Assembly: GCA_021161135.1 (NCBI GenBank)
Contig: JAGHBD010000067.1
Coordinates: forward strand, 1 to 16,231
Source: Thermoplasmata archaeon
Lineage (GTDB): Archaea; Thermoplasmatota; E2; UBA202; JdFR-43
DNA: 16,231 nucleotides
Reading direction: 5' to 3'
Made by a program: the position numbers and the translations under genes. Below, one piece after another: positions 1 through 8,050 of this stretch (position 1 is the stretch's first letter; each line of letters opens with the position of its first letter). The notes under the pieces were generated by a model. That model did not search any database, was not told the origin of the DNA, and was given only the letters and a program-made list of their open reading frames with translations.

Positions 1-1
1 A

Positions 2-691
2 TTTTTGTGGAAAGGAGCATCCATAGGGCTGGATGGTCTATCAATAGCAAAAGAGGCAAATGCAGATATAATTTTTGTTATTTCCGGCGACTACCATGAG
101 ATGCTTGATGAGATTTACTACATAAACAGTTTTAAAGAGAAAGCGAGAATTAAAGGCATTATCCTGAATAATGTTAATGAGGAGGATGCTGAGAAGCTGA
201 GGGAGCAGATAGAAAACTTTGGATTGAATTATCTTGGCTATATCCCGCGTATAAAGAAACTCAAAACAATGAGGGTTGGATATATTGCTGAAAAACTATT
301 TGCGAAGGTGGTTGCTGGCGAGAATGGCTTGGATAAATATGTTGAAAATGTTTTCATAGCCGCTCTTTCAGCTCCAGAAATAAGAAGACACCCTGATTTT
401 AAGAAGGAAAAGAAACTTATAATAACTGGTGGCGACAGAAGCGATGTAATTGCTGCCTGCATAGAAAATGGAACATCTGGCATAGTCCTCACAAATAATA
501 TTGTGCCCTCTGCCAATATACTTGCCAAGGCAAATGAGAAAAATATTCCCCTGCTCTCTGTTCGCCCTGATACCTACAGCGTTGCCAAACTCGTTGAAAA
601 TATTCAGCCTGTACTTTTGCCAGATGAAAAGGAAAAGCTTGAGGCTATTGAAAAGGAAGCAAAAATAGATGTGGAGGCTACAATAAATTAA
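2..691 (+). CDS. BioD-like / DRTGG-domain protein, C-terminal part (5' end outside window)
   Basis: The reading frame is already open at base 2, so this is the 3' part of a gene that begins outside the window; the TTG at base 5 is probably not the true start. The visible 229 residues begin with a stretch (GASIGLDGLSIAKEANAD) that resembles the end of the P-loop BioD-like domain found at the N-terminus of some phosphotransacetylases and in stand-alone archaeal proteins. From about residue 135 a DRTGG-like domain follows: a TGGDRSDVI segment, an alternating beta/alpha pattern and a late RPDTYSVAKLVE segment. DRTGG domains are thought to be regulatory, possibly nucleotide-binding. The ATPase P-loop itself would lie outside the window, so activity cannot be judged. 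The next gene starts 23 bases downstream on the same strand and could be cotranscribed. Family assignment is fairly sure; the specific role is unknown. Confidence 0.75.
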   Translation, partial: FLWKGASIGLDGLSIAKEANADIIFVISGDYHEMLDEIYYINSFKEKARIKGIILNNVNEEDAEKLREQIENFGLNYLGYIPRIKKLKTMRVGYIAEKLFAKVVAGENGLDKYVENVFIAALSAPEIRRHPDFKKEKKLIITGGDRSDVIAACIENGTSGIVLTNNIVPSANILAKANEKNIPLLSVRPDTYSVAKLVENIQPVLLPDEKEKLEAIEKEAKIDVEATIN

Positions 692-714
692 AAAACAATC
701 ATTGCATAACATTC

Positions 715-1974
715 ATGGAATTTAGGACAGTTGATGATTTAAAAAAATATCTTGAGAAGCTTGAAAAATGCAGACACCATCCAGAAGACTATATTTTTGG
801 TATCGAGATTGAAGGGGCGCTTGTAGATAAAGAAGGAAAACCCCTTAGTGTTAAGGAAATTATACCCCAGCTTAACAGAATTTATCAGGATTTCGATTTT
901 GGAGGAGAGGCAGGAGCATGCCAGCTTGAGATAAGAAGCCCGCCCCGCAGTTTTTCTCCTGAAATGCTACGAGAGAAAGAAGAGTATCTGATGGATGCAA
1001 TTGAAGATATAGTGGAGATAGCGGAAAAAGTACATAAGACAGAGGCAATTTTTTTACTTCTTGGAGCAAATCCTCATCCAGAAGTGCTATCTGATAAATG
1101 GATTTCTGATAGTGAAAGGGCAAGGAAAATGGCTGAATGGAGATCACAATTTCCAGATATAAGAATAGCAAATCGCATTATAAGGCCGGAGCATATTGCC
1201 CTCGCCATCCAATCGATACATATTCATATACAAGGAAAAGGACCACAGGATGTGGCAGATAAGTTTAATCGCCTCCTCTACATGATTCCAGAGCATATTG
1301 CCCTCGCTGCAAACAGCCCTGTAATAGGAGGGGAAGTTGTAGATTATGCTGAGGCAAGATTGCTTCTATATGAAATGGCAGATGGAGGAAATGCGGGATT
1401 GCCAAAATTGAAGAAATATCCGATAGATTTCATTGGATATGGAGAGTATGTTGCTTCATTTAAGCCGATCCTTGCAAAAACATTGACGGAAATGATAAAG
1501 GAAAGGCATGAAGATAACAGAATAAGATTCGAAATTCCTTTTCGGGTAGAGAACAGAGTGTGCGCAACTCAATGCACGATAAGAGAGAACATGGCTCTCA
1601 TTGAGTATATCATAGGAAGGCTAAAATATGCACAGAGATGGAGCAGGCAGGCATTCCCTTCTTTAAAAGAGATTGAAATAAACAGAATCGAGGCAATAAA
1701 AAATTCCATTAGAGGGAAATTTATATGGGGCGGGAAGTCGGTGGAGGCAAAAGAGTATTTATTAAGCAGTATAGAGAAAGCAGAAAAAGGAATCAGAGCA
1801 TTTAATATACGCCCTCGCTACCTCCATATATTAAAAAGGAGGGTGGAGAAAAGGAAGACGAGTGCAGATATTGTTAAGAGATGGTTCAGAAGAGGGGATA
1901 GCGAGGAGGAAAGAATAGCGTATCTGGTTAATAGGATATGGGAACATACGCGAAAGAACAAATGCATCATTTAA
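715..1974 (+). CDS. GCS2-family carboxylate-amine ligase (glutamate-cysteine ligase-like)
   Basis: This 419-residue protein resembles the GCS2/YbdK group of the glutamine-synthetase-like ligase fold (COG2170), which includes the haloarchaeal gamma-glutamylcysteine synthetase. These enzymes join an amine to a carboxylate using ATP. Visible signatures are FGIEIEG (residues 28-34, acidic metal ligands E31 and E33), LEIRSPP (71-77), the His-rich QSIHIHIQ (166-173) and ANSPVIGG (199-206). The C-terminal 100 residues are basic, with many Arg and Lys, and less conserved-looking. Substrate cannot be read from the sequence: glutamate plus cysteine is one option, another amino acid or protein-tail ligation is another. 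The ATG at 715 gives the expected N-terminus just before the first motif. An A/T-rich element around 686-694 lies about 25 bases upstream. The stop overlaps the stop of the convergent hydrolase gene by eight bases. Confidence 0.8.
   Translation: MEFRTVDDLKKYLEKLEKCRHHPEDYIFGIEIEGALVDKEGKPLSVKEIIPQLNRIYQDFDFGGEAGACQLEIRSPPRSFSPEMLREKEEYLMDAIEDIVEIAEKVHKTEAIFLLLGANPHPEVLSDKWISDSERARKMAEWRSQFPDIRIANRIIRPEHIALAIQSIHIHIQGKGPQDVADKFNRLLYMIPEHIALAANSPVIGGEVVDYAEARLLLYEMADGGNAGLPKLKKYPIDFIGYGEYVASFKPILAKTLTEMIKERHEDNRIRFEIPFRVENRVCATQCTIRENMALIEYIIGRLKYAQRWSRQAFPSLKEIEINRIEAIKNSIRGKFIWGGKSVEAKEYLLSSIEKAEKGIRAFNIRPRYLHILKRRVEKRKTSADIVKRWFRRGDSEEERIAYLVNRIWEHTRKNKCII
1189..1307 (+). repeat. Pair of 17-bp direct repeats inside the GCS2 ligase gene
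   Basis: The same 17 bases (gagcatattgccctcgc) occur at 1189-1205 and 1291-1307, 102 bases apart and in the same frame. With the preceding proline codon both encode the peptide PEHIALA (residues 158-164 and 192-198). The copies lie either side of the QSIHIHIQ motif. They could be a small internal duplication or a chance similarity of two helices. Confidence 0.8.
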
Positions 1975-3004
1975 TTTCTATGCCCTTTTCCTTTGTTATT
2001 GAGAATGTCCTCGATGCAACCTCCTTGATGTGCTTTTTCAGAGGAGGCAGTATGTTTCCCTGCTCGAAACTCATGAGCCAGGCGGCGGTGGTGCCGGGCC
2101 TAACGAGAGGCTGGCTCCTTATGCCCAATATTACGCCATTTTTTGGAGATTTAATAAATCGCTTTTCCCCGGTAAAAGGGGACTTTATTACACCTATTAA
2201 CTGGCCTTTTTTTATCACATCTCCAGCGTTTACCTTTGGATGAAATATTCCTCCAATAGGTGACGGAATTTCTATATAATCTTTCAGAAGAATTTGTTTT
2301 TCAGGTATTTCTGGCTCACCTTCGAGCATTCCGAAATATTTCATGAAATTTATTACTCCTTTCATTCCTGCTTCAATAAATTTTTCATCTATTCTTCCTG
2401 CTTCTCCTATTTCAAAACACACTATAGGTATTCCTTCCTTTCCAGCAGCGATATTTAGCATGCCCGGATGTCCTTCATGGTAGAATATGATTTCTGTTCC
2501 AAGTGCCCTTGCATGTTCAAGAGACGGAGTGAAATCAGGTAGCACCCTTATTCTTGGATGGGGAACAAGAAGATGCCCCTTCATTCCAGTATGCAAATCT
2601 ATTCCAAAATCGGCTTTTTTAACAAATTTGTGAAAGAAATGGTATGCTATTCTTTCAGAAACACTCCCTTCTTTTTTGCCAGGAAAGAGTCTATTTAAAT
2701 TTTTTCCATCCACGGGGTCAACACGGCTCCTCGCCCTAAAAGCGAGAGTATTTACCACAGGAACTGCTAAAATTGTGCCATGCAGTTCGGATGGATTTAT
2801 TTTCTCAAATAATCTGGATATTACTTCTATGCCATTAAGCTCGTCTCCATGAAGAGCAGCATTCAAAAGAAGAATAGGTCTTTTCCTAACACCTCTCATC
2901 ACAAAATATGGCAGGATGACAGGCGTTCCATCTTCTAATTCGGTGCACTCTATTTTACCTCGATATATTTCTCCCCTCCCTATGTTAATCTTTGGCTCAT
3001 TCAT
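1967..3004 (-). CDS. Succinylglutamate desuccinylase/aspartoacylase-family zinc hydrolase
   Basis: This 345-residue protein belongs to the AstE/AspA group (COG3608), relatives of M14 zinc carboxypeptidases that remove acyl groups from amino-acid derivatives. The zinc-binding pattern is visible: ALHGDE (H52 and E55) and DLHTG (H138), and FEIGEAG (196-203) offers the likely catalytic Glu. NLNRLFPG (102-109) matches the substrate-binding segment of the family. The C-terminal third (about 249-310) reads like the barrel-sandwich domain common in this group (VNAGDVIKKGQLIGVIKSP). I chose the ATG at 3004 over one 60 bases upstream because the longer form would place the TATA-like box at 3025-3032 inside the coding sequence and adds an unrelated leader. 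The natural substrate is unknown. The gene is convergent with the GCS2 ligase and diverges from aglB. Confidence 0.82.
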   Translation of the reverse strand: MNEPKINIGRGEIYRGKIECTELEDGTPVILPYFVMRGVRKRPILLLNAALHGDELNGIEVISRLFEKINPSELHGTILAVPVVNTLAFRARSRVDPVDGKNLNRLFPGKKEGSVSERIAYHFFHKFVKKADFGIDLHTGMKGHLLVPHPRIRVLPDFTPSLEHARALGTEIIFYHEGHPGMLNIAAGKEGIPIVCFEIGEAGRIDEKFIEAGMKGVINFMKYFGMLEGEPEIPEKQILLKDYIEIPSPIGGIFHPKVNAGDVIKKGQLIGVIKSPFTGEKRFIKSPKNGVILGIRSQPLVRPGTTAAWLMSFEQGNILPPLKKHIKEVASRTFSITKEKGIEIK

Positions 3005-3024
3005 CTGATGCCAAGATATGGCGG

Positions 3025-3032
3025 TATATAAA
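3025..3032 (-). promoter_or_regulatory. TATA-like box for the desuccinylase-family gene
   Basis: On the minus strand this reads TTTATATA, centred about 25 bases before the ATG at 3004. That spacing places transcription start at or next to the start codon, so a leaderless mRNA is expected. It lies in the 100-base divergent region shared with aglB. Confidence 0.6.
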
Positions 3033-3065
3033 TAAATTTCTATGAGCAATCTTTGCTTTACCACA

Positions 3066-3074
3066 AAATATTTA
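3066..3074 (+). promoter_or_regulatory. TATA-like box for aglB
   Basis: The A/T run AAATATTTA is centred about 34 bases before the ATG at 3105. Using the usual archaeal spacing, transcription would begin roughly eight bases before the start codon. No Shine-Dalgarno sequence is visible between the box and the ATG. Confidence 0.45.
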
Positions 3075-3104
3075 TTTGCAGTTCTTTATCCAATCCTGAT
3101 TAAC

Positions 3105-6100
3105 ATGAAAAAGATAGATGCCCTGTTGATTGGAGTGGCAATTCTGATGGTACTGTTTCTTAACACATATTTCAATTTAACGAGTGGTGTGGCAATAAAT
3201 AAGGAGGGAAAGGAACTTGAAGATAAATTTTATCTCGCTGGCCCAGACCCATATTATAACATGCGATTAGTGCAGACAACGATCAATACTGGCAAATATC
3301 CCTTTATGGGGGGCGAACATGGTGGGCTTGATCCACTGCTCAACTATCCAATAGGCGGTACAGGAGGAAGACCCCCACTTTTCAATATGCTTGCTGCAGG
3401 TGTGGGTAGTTTTCTCTCCATTTTTATGGGGGAGGTTGATGGACTCGGCTATGCAATGCAGTTTTTACCAGCCCTATATGGGGCTTTGCTCGTTATTCCT
3501 GTTTATTATATAGCGACGATGCTTTTTGGAAGGAAAACAGGTATAATTGCCGCGTGGATCATACCACTTATACCAATACATCTCTCCTCGGGGCATGGTT
3601 CGGCATTCTCTCTTTTTGACCACGATTCATTCATCCTCCTCCTTACAGCATCCACGCTTGCCTTTTTAATGATGAGTTTGCGAGAAAAAAATGTTAGAAA
3701 ATCAATGATACTCGCCGCCTTAGCGGGAGTATGCATAGCCGCCATAACAATGACATGGGTTGCATCGCAGTACATTTACGCAATCATAGCCATTTTTGCT
3801 ATTGCACAAATGATTGTTGATATCATAACTGGAAAAATAAATATTCATATTGTGAGGAGCGTTTTGATCGCTCTTTTCGTTGGCTATTTCTTAGCATTTC
3901 CAGTGCTATGGGTGAAATCTGGCTTTACTCCAACAGTACAGTTAATAATATCTGTTGGTGTGGCGATATTCAGTGCTATCTATCTATGGATTGGAAAATT
4001 GAAAGTACCATGGCTCATTTCCGTACCATCTCTTTTTGCTCTTGGTGGCGTGGTTCTGGCATTCCTTTATGTCATAAGAAATTCCACCGCCGCCTGGCTC
4101 AAGCCGCTGGTGAGGATATCTGATATAATATTTGGTCCAGGTATTTATGGCAAGAAAGTATCGCTTACAATTGCTGAGGCGAGTTCTTTTGATATAAGTA
4201 GGACGGTAATGTCTTTTGGTCCAGCTATATATCTCCTTGGATGGTTTGGTTTTCTCCTTCTCCTCTACCGCTATTACAAGAAGAACTTGAGCAAGGAGTA
4301 TATGGTTGTTATAGCATGGTTTGGCTTGGAGGTATGGCTACTCTCAATAGCAGGAAGATTCCTTAATGATCTCGTGCCTTTAATGGCTATTCTCGCAGCA
4401 TATCCAATCTGGCTTGCAATAAAAAGGATAGATTTTGCAGGAATGATGAAGACGTTGCGCAGTGTGGGAGGAAGCTTTTATGGTGTGAAAAAAGCGATAA
4501 AGGCGAGACATGTTGCTGGAGCTCTTATTATTGCTCTTTTCCTTTTACTGCCAAATGGATGGCTCGCATTTGATGCCTCCATACCGTCTACAATGAAGGG
4601 GAAGTTTGATACAGACAAGCTTGGGGCTTTTGGTCTATCTGTGTCCACAGAAAAATACTGGCAACATGCCTTTAAATGGTTAAGGGAGCACAATAAAGGC
4701 ATTAATGATACGGAAAAACCCGCTTTCCTTTCATGGTGGGACTACGGTTTCTATTGCGTTGCGGTAGCTAAAAATCCGACAGTTGCCGATAACTTCCAAG
4801 AAGGCATACCTGCTGCTGCGAATTTCCAGACATCTCAAAGCGAGATGGAGGCAATTACCGTTTTAATAACTCGTCTCGCTGAGGGAGATATGGCTAAAAA
4901 TAATGGGAAGCTAAGTGAAGAAGTGAAGCAGGTTTATGAAAAGTATTTAGGTGATAAAGCACAAGATATGATAGAGATACTTGAAAACCCAACAGAATAT
5001 AAAAATACGAGTTACAATACAATAATTGGGGAGGAATATGGAGGGAAGAAATATAGAGTTAGACCAGAACATGCCCGCTACCACGATGCTACAAACCTTC
5101 TTCTTTCCACTCTTGATGAGGATGATATAGTGATGCTTTACAGAGAGTTGCAGAATGTAACAGGAAAGAGTATAAGGTATTATGGTGTTGAGGGATATGA
5201 TATAAATATTTTTAATGTTTTCACATTTCTCGCGGATAAGGGCGTTTATGGGTATGAAACTACAGAAGATGATTATTTCAAACTATGGTATGTATCTGAA
5301 AAAACGGGACAGAAATTTACACCTGATGAGGTCAGAAATATAACAAAAAGCATGACACAGCAAGATATTCAAGATTTGTATGGTAAATTCACGCCCTATG
5401 TGGAGAGGAAGGATAAATTCTACAACAGCATGGTGTACAGGGTATATCTGGGAAATGTGCCTAAAAATATATTTGAAAATCTCTCAAGAAGTGGATTAAT
5501 ACCCTTCTGGACAGATAATCAGGCAAATCCACTTGGAGAAGGAAATTATTATTACAACCCGACAGCATATCTCAAACATTTCGTAATCGAGTATCTCTCT
5601 CCTTTGAATCTCAACGAATCTTACATGTTTTTAAGGGCGACACTCTGTGCCGGGATGCCAGCAGTTGTTATTGCAAAATATTATGAGGGAGCAAAAATAG
5701 AAGGAATTGTTAAAAGCGAGGGTAAGCCGATGAGTGATGTTAAGGTTGTTGTAAGAGATGATTTCAAACAAACCATTGAATTGAAGTATGGTGGCCAGGT
5801 ATTGAGGAGAACAATAGAAAAAATACCTCATGATGTTGCATATACAGATGATGAAGGAAAATTCAGCGTCATTGCGCCGGCTGGCAATATAACTCTTTCC
5901 TTCTATTCCGGCGATGTACTGCTGAAAGAAATTACCTTTAATGGCACAGGCGTATTTGCGCCAATAAGTGAGGAGGAGGCGACGAGGGTTACAAAATGGC
6001 ATCGCGACATTGGCGTGGTTAATATAGAAAAAGGAGAAATCAGAGGAATAGTTTTCTGGGATAAAGATAGAGATGGAGAGTATAATTCAAGTGTTGATGT

Positions 6101-6608
6101 GCCGGTAAAAGCGAGGGTAAGAATAGGAGAAAAAGAAATTTCAACAGATGCAAATGGAAAATATCATCTCAAGGATTTACTGCCGGGAGTATATGAAGTT
6201 ACAGCAATAAAAAGTGGATATGATGCCTCCAGAGAAGATGTTGATGTTTCTCCAGGAAAGACAGTGTGGCATAATATTTCATTGAAGCCCTCGAGAGTTA
6301 AAGTAAGTGGTAAAGTATGGTATGACAGAAATGGAAATGGAAAAATGGATGAAAATGAAACATTATCTGGAGCTAAGGTAAAATTTGTTCTGATCGATGC
6401 CATTGATAAAAATGCAAGAAATGCATCGGCAATAACCAATGAGAATGGAACATATAGTATCCTGCTATATCCATCGAAATATAGCATCATTGCAGACTAT
6501 AAAGAAGTGGTTGGCAATGAAACAATAACATACTCATATGAGGGTACCATCGATATAAAGATAGGTGACTCTCCAAAGATAAAAGATATAAAGCTCTCGA
6601 GAGATTAG
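3105..6608 (+). CDS. aglB: Oligosaccharyltransferase AglB/STT3 with long C-terminal beta-sandwich extension
   Basis: AglB is the single-subunit oligosaccharyltransferase that moves a lipid-linked glycan onto Asn in N-glycosylation sequons on the outer face of the membrane. This 1167-residue protein shows the family's marks: an N-terminal multi-spanning region up to about residue 490, a DPYYN segment (D48), the acidic DHD motif (172-174), the TIAE loop motif (355-358), and WWDYG (544-548) in the outer soluble domain. From about residue 863 three predicted beta-sandwich modules follow (about 863-960, 978-1065 and 1067-1167). The last two each begin with an acidic loop (DKDRDG, DRNGNGKMDENE) like those of calcium-binding SdrD/Cna-B-type repeats. 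There is no later membrane segment, so the tail should face outside. The upstream in-frame ATG at 3042 is rejected because it precedes the promoter box. A CxxC gene starts four bases after the stop. Confidence 0.95.
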   Translation: MKKIDALLIGVAILMVLFLNTYFNLTSGVAINKEGKELEDKFYLAGPDPYYNMRLVQTTINTGKYPFMGGEHGGLDPLLNYPIGGTGGRPPLFNMLAAGVGSFLSIFMGEVDGLGYAMQFLPALYGALLVIPVYYIATMLFGRKTGIIAAWIIPLIPIHLSSGHGSAFSLFDHDSFILLLTASTLAFLMMSLREKNVRKSMILAALAGVCIAAITMTWVASQYIYAIIAIFAIAQMIVDIITGKINIHIVRSVLIALFVGYFLAFPVLWVKSGFTPTVQLIISVGVAIFSAIYLWIGKLKVPWLISVPSLFALGGVVLAFLYVIRNSTAAWLKPLVRISDIIFGPGIYGKKVSLTIAEASSFDISRTVMSFGPAIYLLGWFGFLLLLYRYYKKNLSKEYMVVIAWFGLEVWLLSIAGRFLNDLVPLMAILAAYPIWLAIKRIDFAGMMKTLRSVGGSFYGVKKAIKARHVAGALIIALFLLLPNGWLAFDASIPSTMKGKFDTDKLGAFGLSVSTEKYWQHAFKWLREHNKGINDTEKPAFLSWWDYGFYCVAVAKNPTVADNFQEGIPAAANFQTSQSEMEAITVLITRLAEGDMAKNNGKLSEEVKQVYEKYLGDKAQDMIEILENPTEYKNTSYNTIIGEEYGGKKYRVRPEHARYHDATNLLLSTLDEDDIVMLYRELQNVTGKSIRYYGVEGYDINIFNVFTFLADKGVYGYETTEDDYFKLWYVSEKTGQKFTPDEVRNITKSMTQQDIQDLYGKFTPYVERKDKFYNSMVYRVYLGNVPKNIFENLSRSGLIPFWTDNQANPLGEGNYYYNPTAYLKHFVIEYLSPLNLNESYMFLRATLCAGMPAVVIAKYYEGAKIEGIVKSEGKPMSDVKVVVRDDFKQTIELKYGGQVLRRTIEKIPHDVAYTDDEGKFSVIAPAGNITLSFYSGDVLLKEITFNGTGVFAPISEEEATRVTKWHRDIGVVNIEKGEIRGIVFWDKDRDGEYNSSVDVPVKARVRIGEKEISTDANGKYHLKDLLPGVYEVTAIKSGYDASREDVDVSPGKTVWHNISLKPSRVKVSGKVWYDRNGNGKMDENETLSGAKVKFVLIDAIDKNARNASAITNENGTYSILLYPSKYSIIADYKEVVGNETITYSYEGTIDIKIGDSPKIKDIKLSRD

Positions 6609-6612
6609 TTCC

Positions 6613-6963
6613 ATGAGATACGAAGAATTCAAAAAATACAGGCAGAGGATGAATGAGAAAATTCTAAAGGAAGGAAGTTTAATAACCAAAAGGTTCTTTG
6701 CTCTCGATAGCAGCGTTTATGAAGATGGCGTTCTTCCAGCAAAAACAAAAGAATTGCTTGGCTTGGTGGCTTCTGTAGTGCTTCGATGCAATGACTGCAT
6801 CCTTTACCACCTTGATAGATGTATAAAACTTGGATACAGCAACGGGGAACTATATGAAGCCCTCGATGTAGCAATGATTGTCGGTGGCTCAATAACCATT
6901 CCACATATAAGATATGCATATGAGATGATTGATGAAATAAGGAGCAAAACTAACGAGAAATAA
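6613..6963 (+). CDS. Carboxymuconolactone decarboxylase / AhpD-like protein
   Basis: This 116-residue, mostly helical protein matches the small single-domain carboxymuconolactone-decarboxylase family. Its key motif is RCNDCILYH, with C59, C62 and H66, the CxxC..H pattern used by AhpD-type members as a redox-active disulfide. A second helical half contains GGSITIPHIRYAYEM. No signal peptide or membrane segment is seen, so it should be cytoplasmic. Members with the CxxC motif may act as peroxidase partners or general thiol-disulfide proteins; the actual substrate is not predictable. The gene starts four bases after aglB ends and is surely on the same transcript, although no functional link to glycosylation follows from that alone. 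Its last 14 bases overlap the end of the convergent GTPase gene. Confidence 0.85.
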   Translation: MRYEEFKKYRQRMNEKILKEGSLITKRFFALDSSVYEDGVLPAKTKELLGLVASVVLRCNDCILYHLDRCIKLGYSNGELYEALDVAMIVGGSITIPHIRYAYEMIDEIRSKTNEK

Positions 6964-8017
6964 TGGTTACAACATCTCCGTCCATAACCTCATGCCCCAG
7001 CCCCACTCGCTGCCCTGGAAAAGAGGCTGAAGGCCCTGTTACAATGGCGTATCTGAAATTTCTAACAAAATCTCTATGAAGATTAAGGCATACATCTTTT
7101 ATCGTTGCTCCCTTCCTAAGTACCATCGGCTTTTCTTCAACTTTTCCTCCTTCTGGCTTTAGATAAACTCTTACCAATTCAAGCTTTTCGAAAATTTCTC
7201 TTTTTAATTCCTCAAGCCCCTCACCTGTCTCGGCAGATATATATATGGTATCTATATCCACATCCACCTTTACATCCCTATCCATATCCACCTTGTTAAC
7301 TGCCACTATTGCAGGCAAATAAACACGATTTCCAAGTATGGCATCTATAAGTTGTTCATCTGTTATGTCATCTCTTATTATCACATCGGCATTACTCATA
7401 TACTCAAGAATAATAGCTTTTGCCGTTTCATAGCTTAACTTGCTACATTTTTTGGCGAATTCAATGTTTATGCCTCCTCTATCTTTCTTCTTTATTATAA
7501 CATCGGGTGGTTTTTCATTTATCCTTATACCAGCATTTTTTAATTCTCTGACGATGTAATCTATCTCATTAACTGTAAAAACATCCACCATTACAAGGAG
7601 AAGATCAACCACCCTTGCCATCGCAATAATTTCCCTTCCCCTTCCCTTACCTTCAGATGCACCATATATTATGCCGGGTAAGTCAAGAAGCTGTATTTGG
7701 CAGCCATCATATTCCATCATTCCCGGTATAATCTGGGTTGTTGTGAAGCCATAGCTGCCAACCTTGCTTTTGGCATTTGTAAGTTTATTTAAAAGTGTGG
7801 ATTTTCCTACAGAAGGAGGACCTATTATGGCGACGCTTGCATCTCCTGCTTTTTTTACGAAAAAGCCGTGACCTTTTGGTGCTTTTCTTTTCTTTGCCTC
7901 CTCCTTGAGGCGGGCGAGTTTGGCTTTTAGTTTGCCGATATGGTGTTCTGTAGCTTTATTGTATGGTGTGTTTTTTATCTCTTCCTCCAGCCTTTCTATC
8001 TCTTCCTCTATGCCCAT
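6950..8017 (-). CDS. DRG-family GTP-binding protein with TGS domain
   Basis: This 355-residue protein is a developmentally regulated GTP-binding (DRG/Rbg) protein of the Obg-related TRAFAC class, found throughout archaea and eukaryotes and linked to ribosomes. In order it has a charged coiled-coil N-terminus (1-48), the P-loop GPPSVGKS (66-73), a threonine-rich switch I (FTTT, 91-94), DLPG (112-115), NKVD (241-244) and SAE (261-263). An inserted alpha/beta region lies between the third and fourth G motifs. The C-terminal 70 residues form a TGS domain. Length and layout are normal for the archaeal family. The ATG at 8017 is preceded by a TATA-like box at leaderless spacing, and nth lies just upstream on the same strand, so the gene may be read both from its own promoter and by read-through. 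Confidence 0.95.
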   Translation of the reverse strand: MGIEEEIERLEEEIKNTPYNKATEHHIGKLKAKLARLKEEAKKRKAPKGHGFFVKKAGDASVAIIGPPSVGKSTLLNKLTNAKSKVGSYGFTTTQIIPGMMEYDGCQIQLLDLPGIIYGASEGKGRGREIIAMARVVDLLLVMVDVFTVNEIDYIVRELKNAGIRINEKPPDVIIKKKDRGGINIEFAKKCSKLSYETAKAIILEYMSNADVIIRDDITDEQLIDAILGNRVYLPAIVAVNKVDMDRDVKVDVDIDTIYISAETGEGLEELKREIFEKLELVRVYLKPEGGKVEEKPMVLRKGATIKDVCLNLHRDFVRNFRYAIVTGPSASFPGQRVGLGHEVMDGDVVTIISR

Positions 8018-8040
8018 TTCTGATAAAATAAGGGAAGCAA

Positions 8041-8050
8041 TAAATAAAAT
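8041..8050 (-). promoter_or_regulatory. TATA-like box for the DRG GTPase gene
   Basis: On the minus strand this reads ATTTTATTTA, centred about 28 bases before the ATG at 8017. It overlaps the stop codon of nth, so the GTPase gene could be transcribed separately despite the 32-base gap. Confidence 0.5.

Noticed and set aside
1938..2243. Plus-strand open frame across the convergent junction
   Set aside because: It overlaps the end of the ligase in another frame and then runs antisense to the hydrolase gene, with no recognisable domain.
3005..3064. Longer start for the desuccinylase-family gene
   Set aside because: It includes the promoter-like box at 3025-3032 and would add 20 residues without family likeness.
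3042..3104. Longer aglB start giving 21 extra residues
   Set aside because: It would begin before the TATA-like box at 3066-3074 and adds a leader not expected in the family; the ATG at 3105 precedes the first membrane helix.
6594..6603. 10-base palindrome CTCTCGAGAG at the end of aglB
   Set aside because: It is short, lies in coding sequence, has no loop or T tract, and is likely a chance palindrome.
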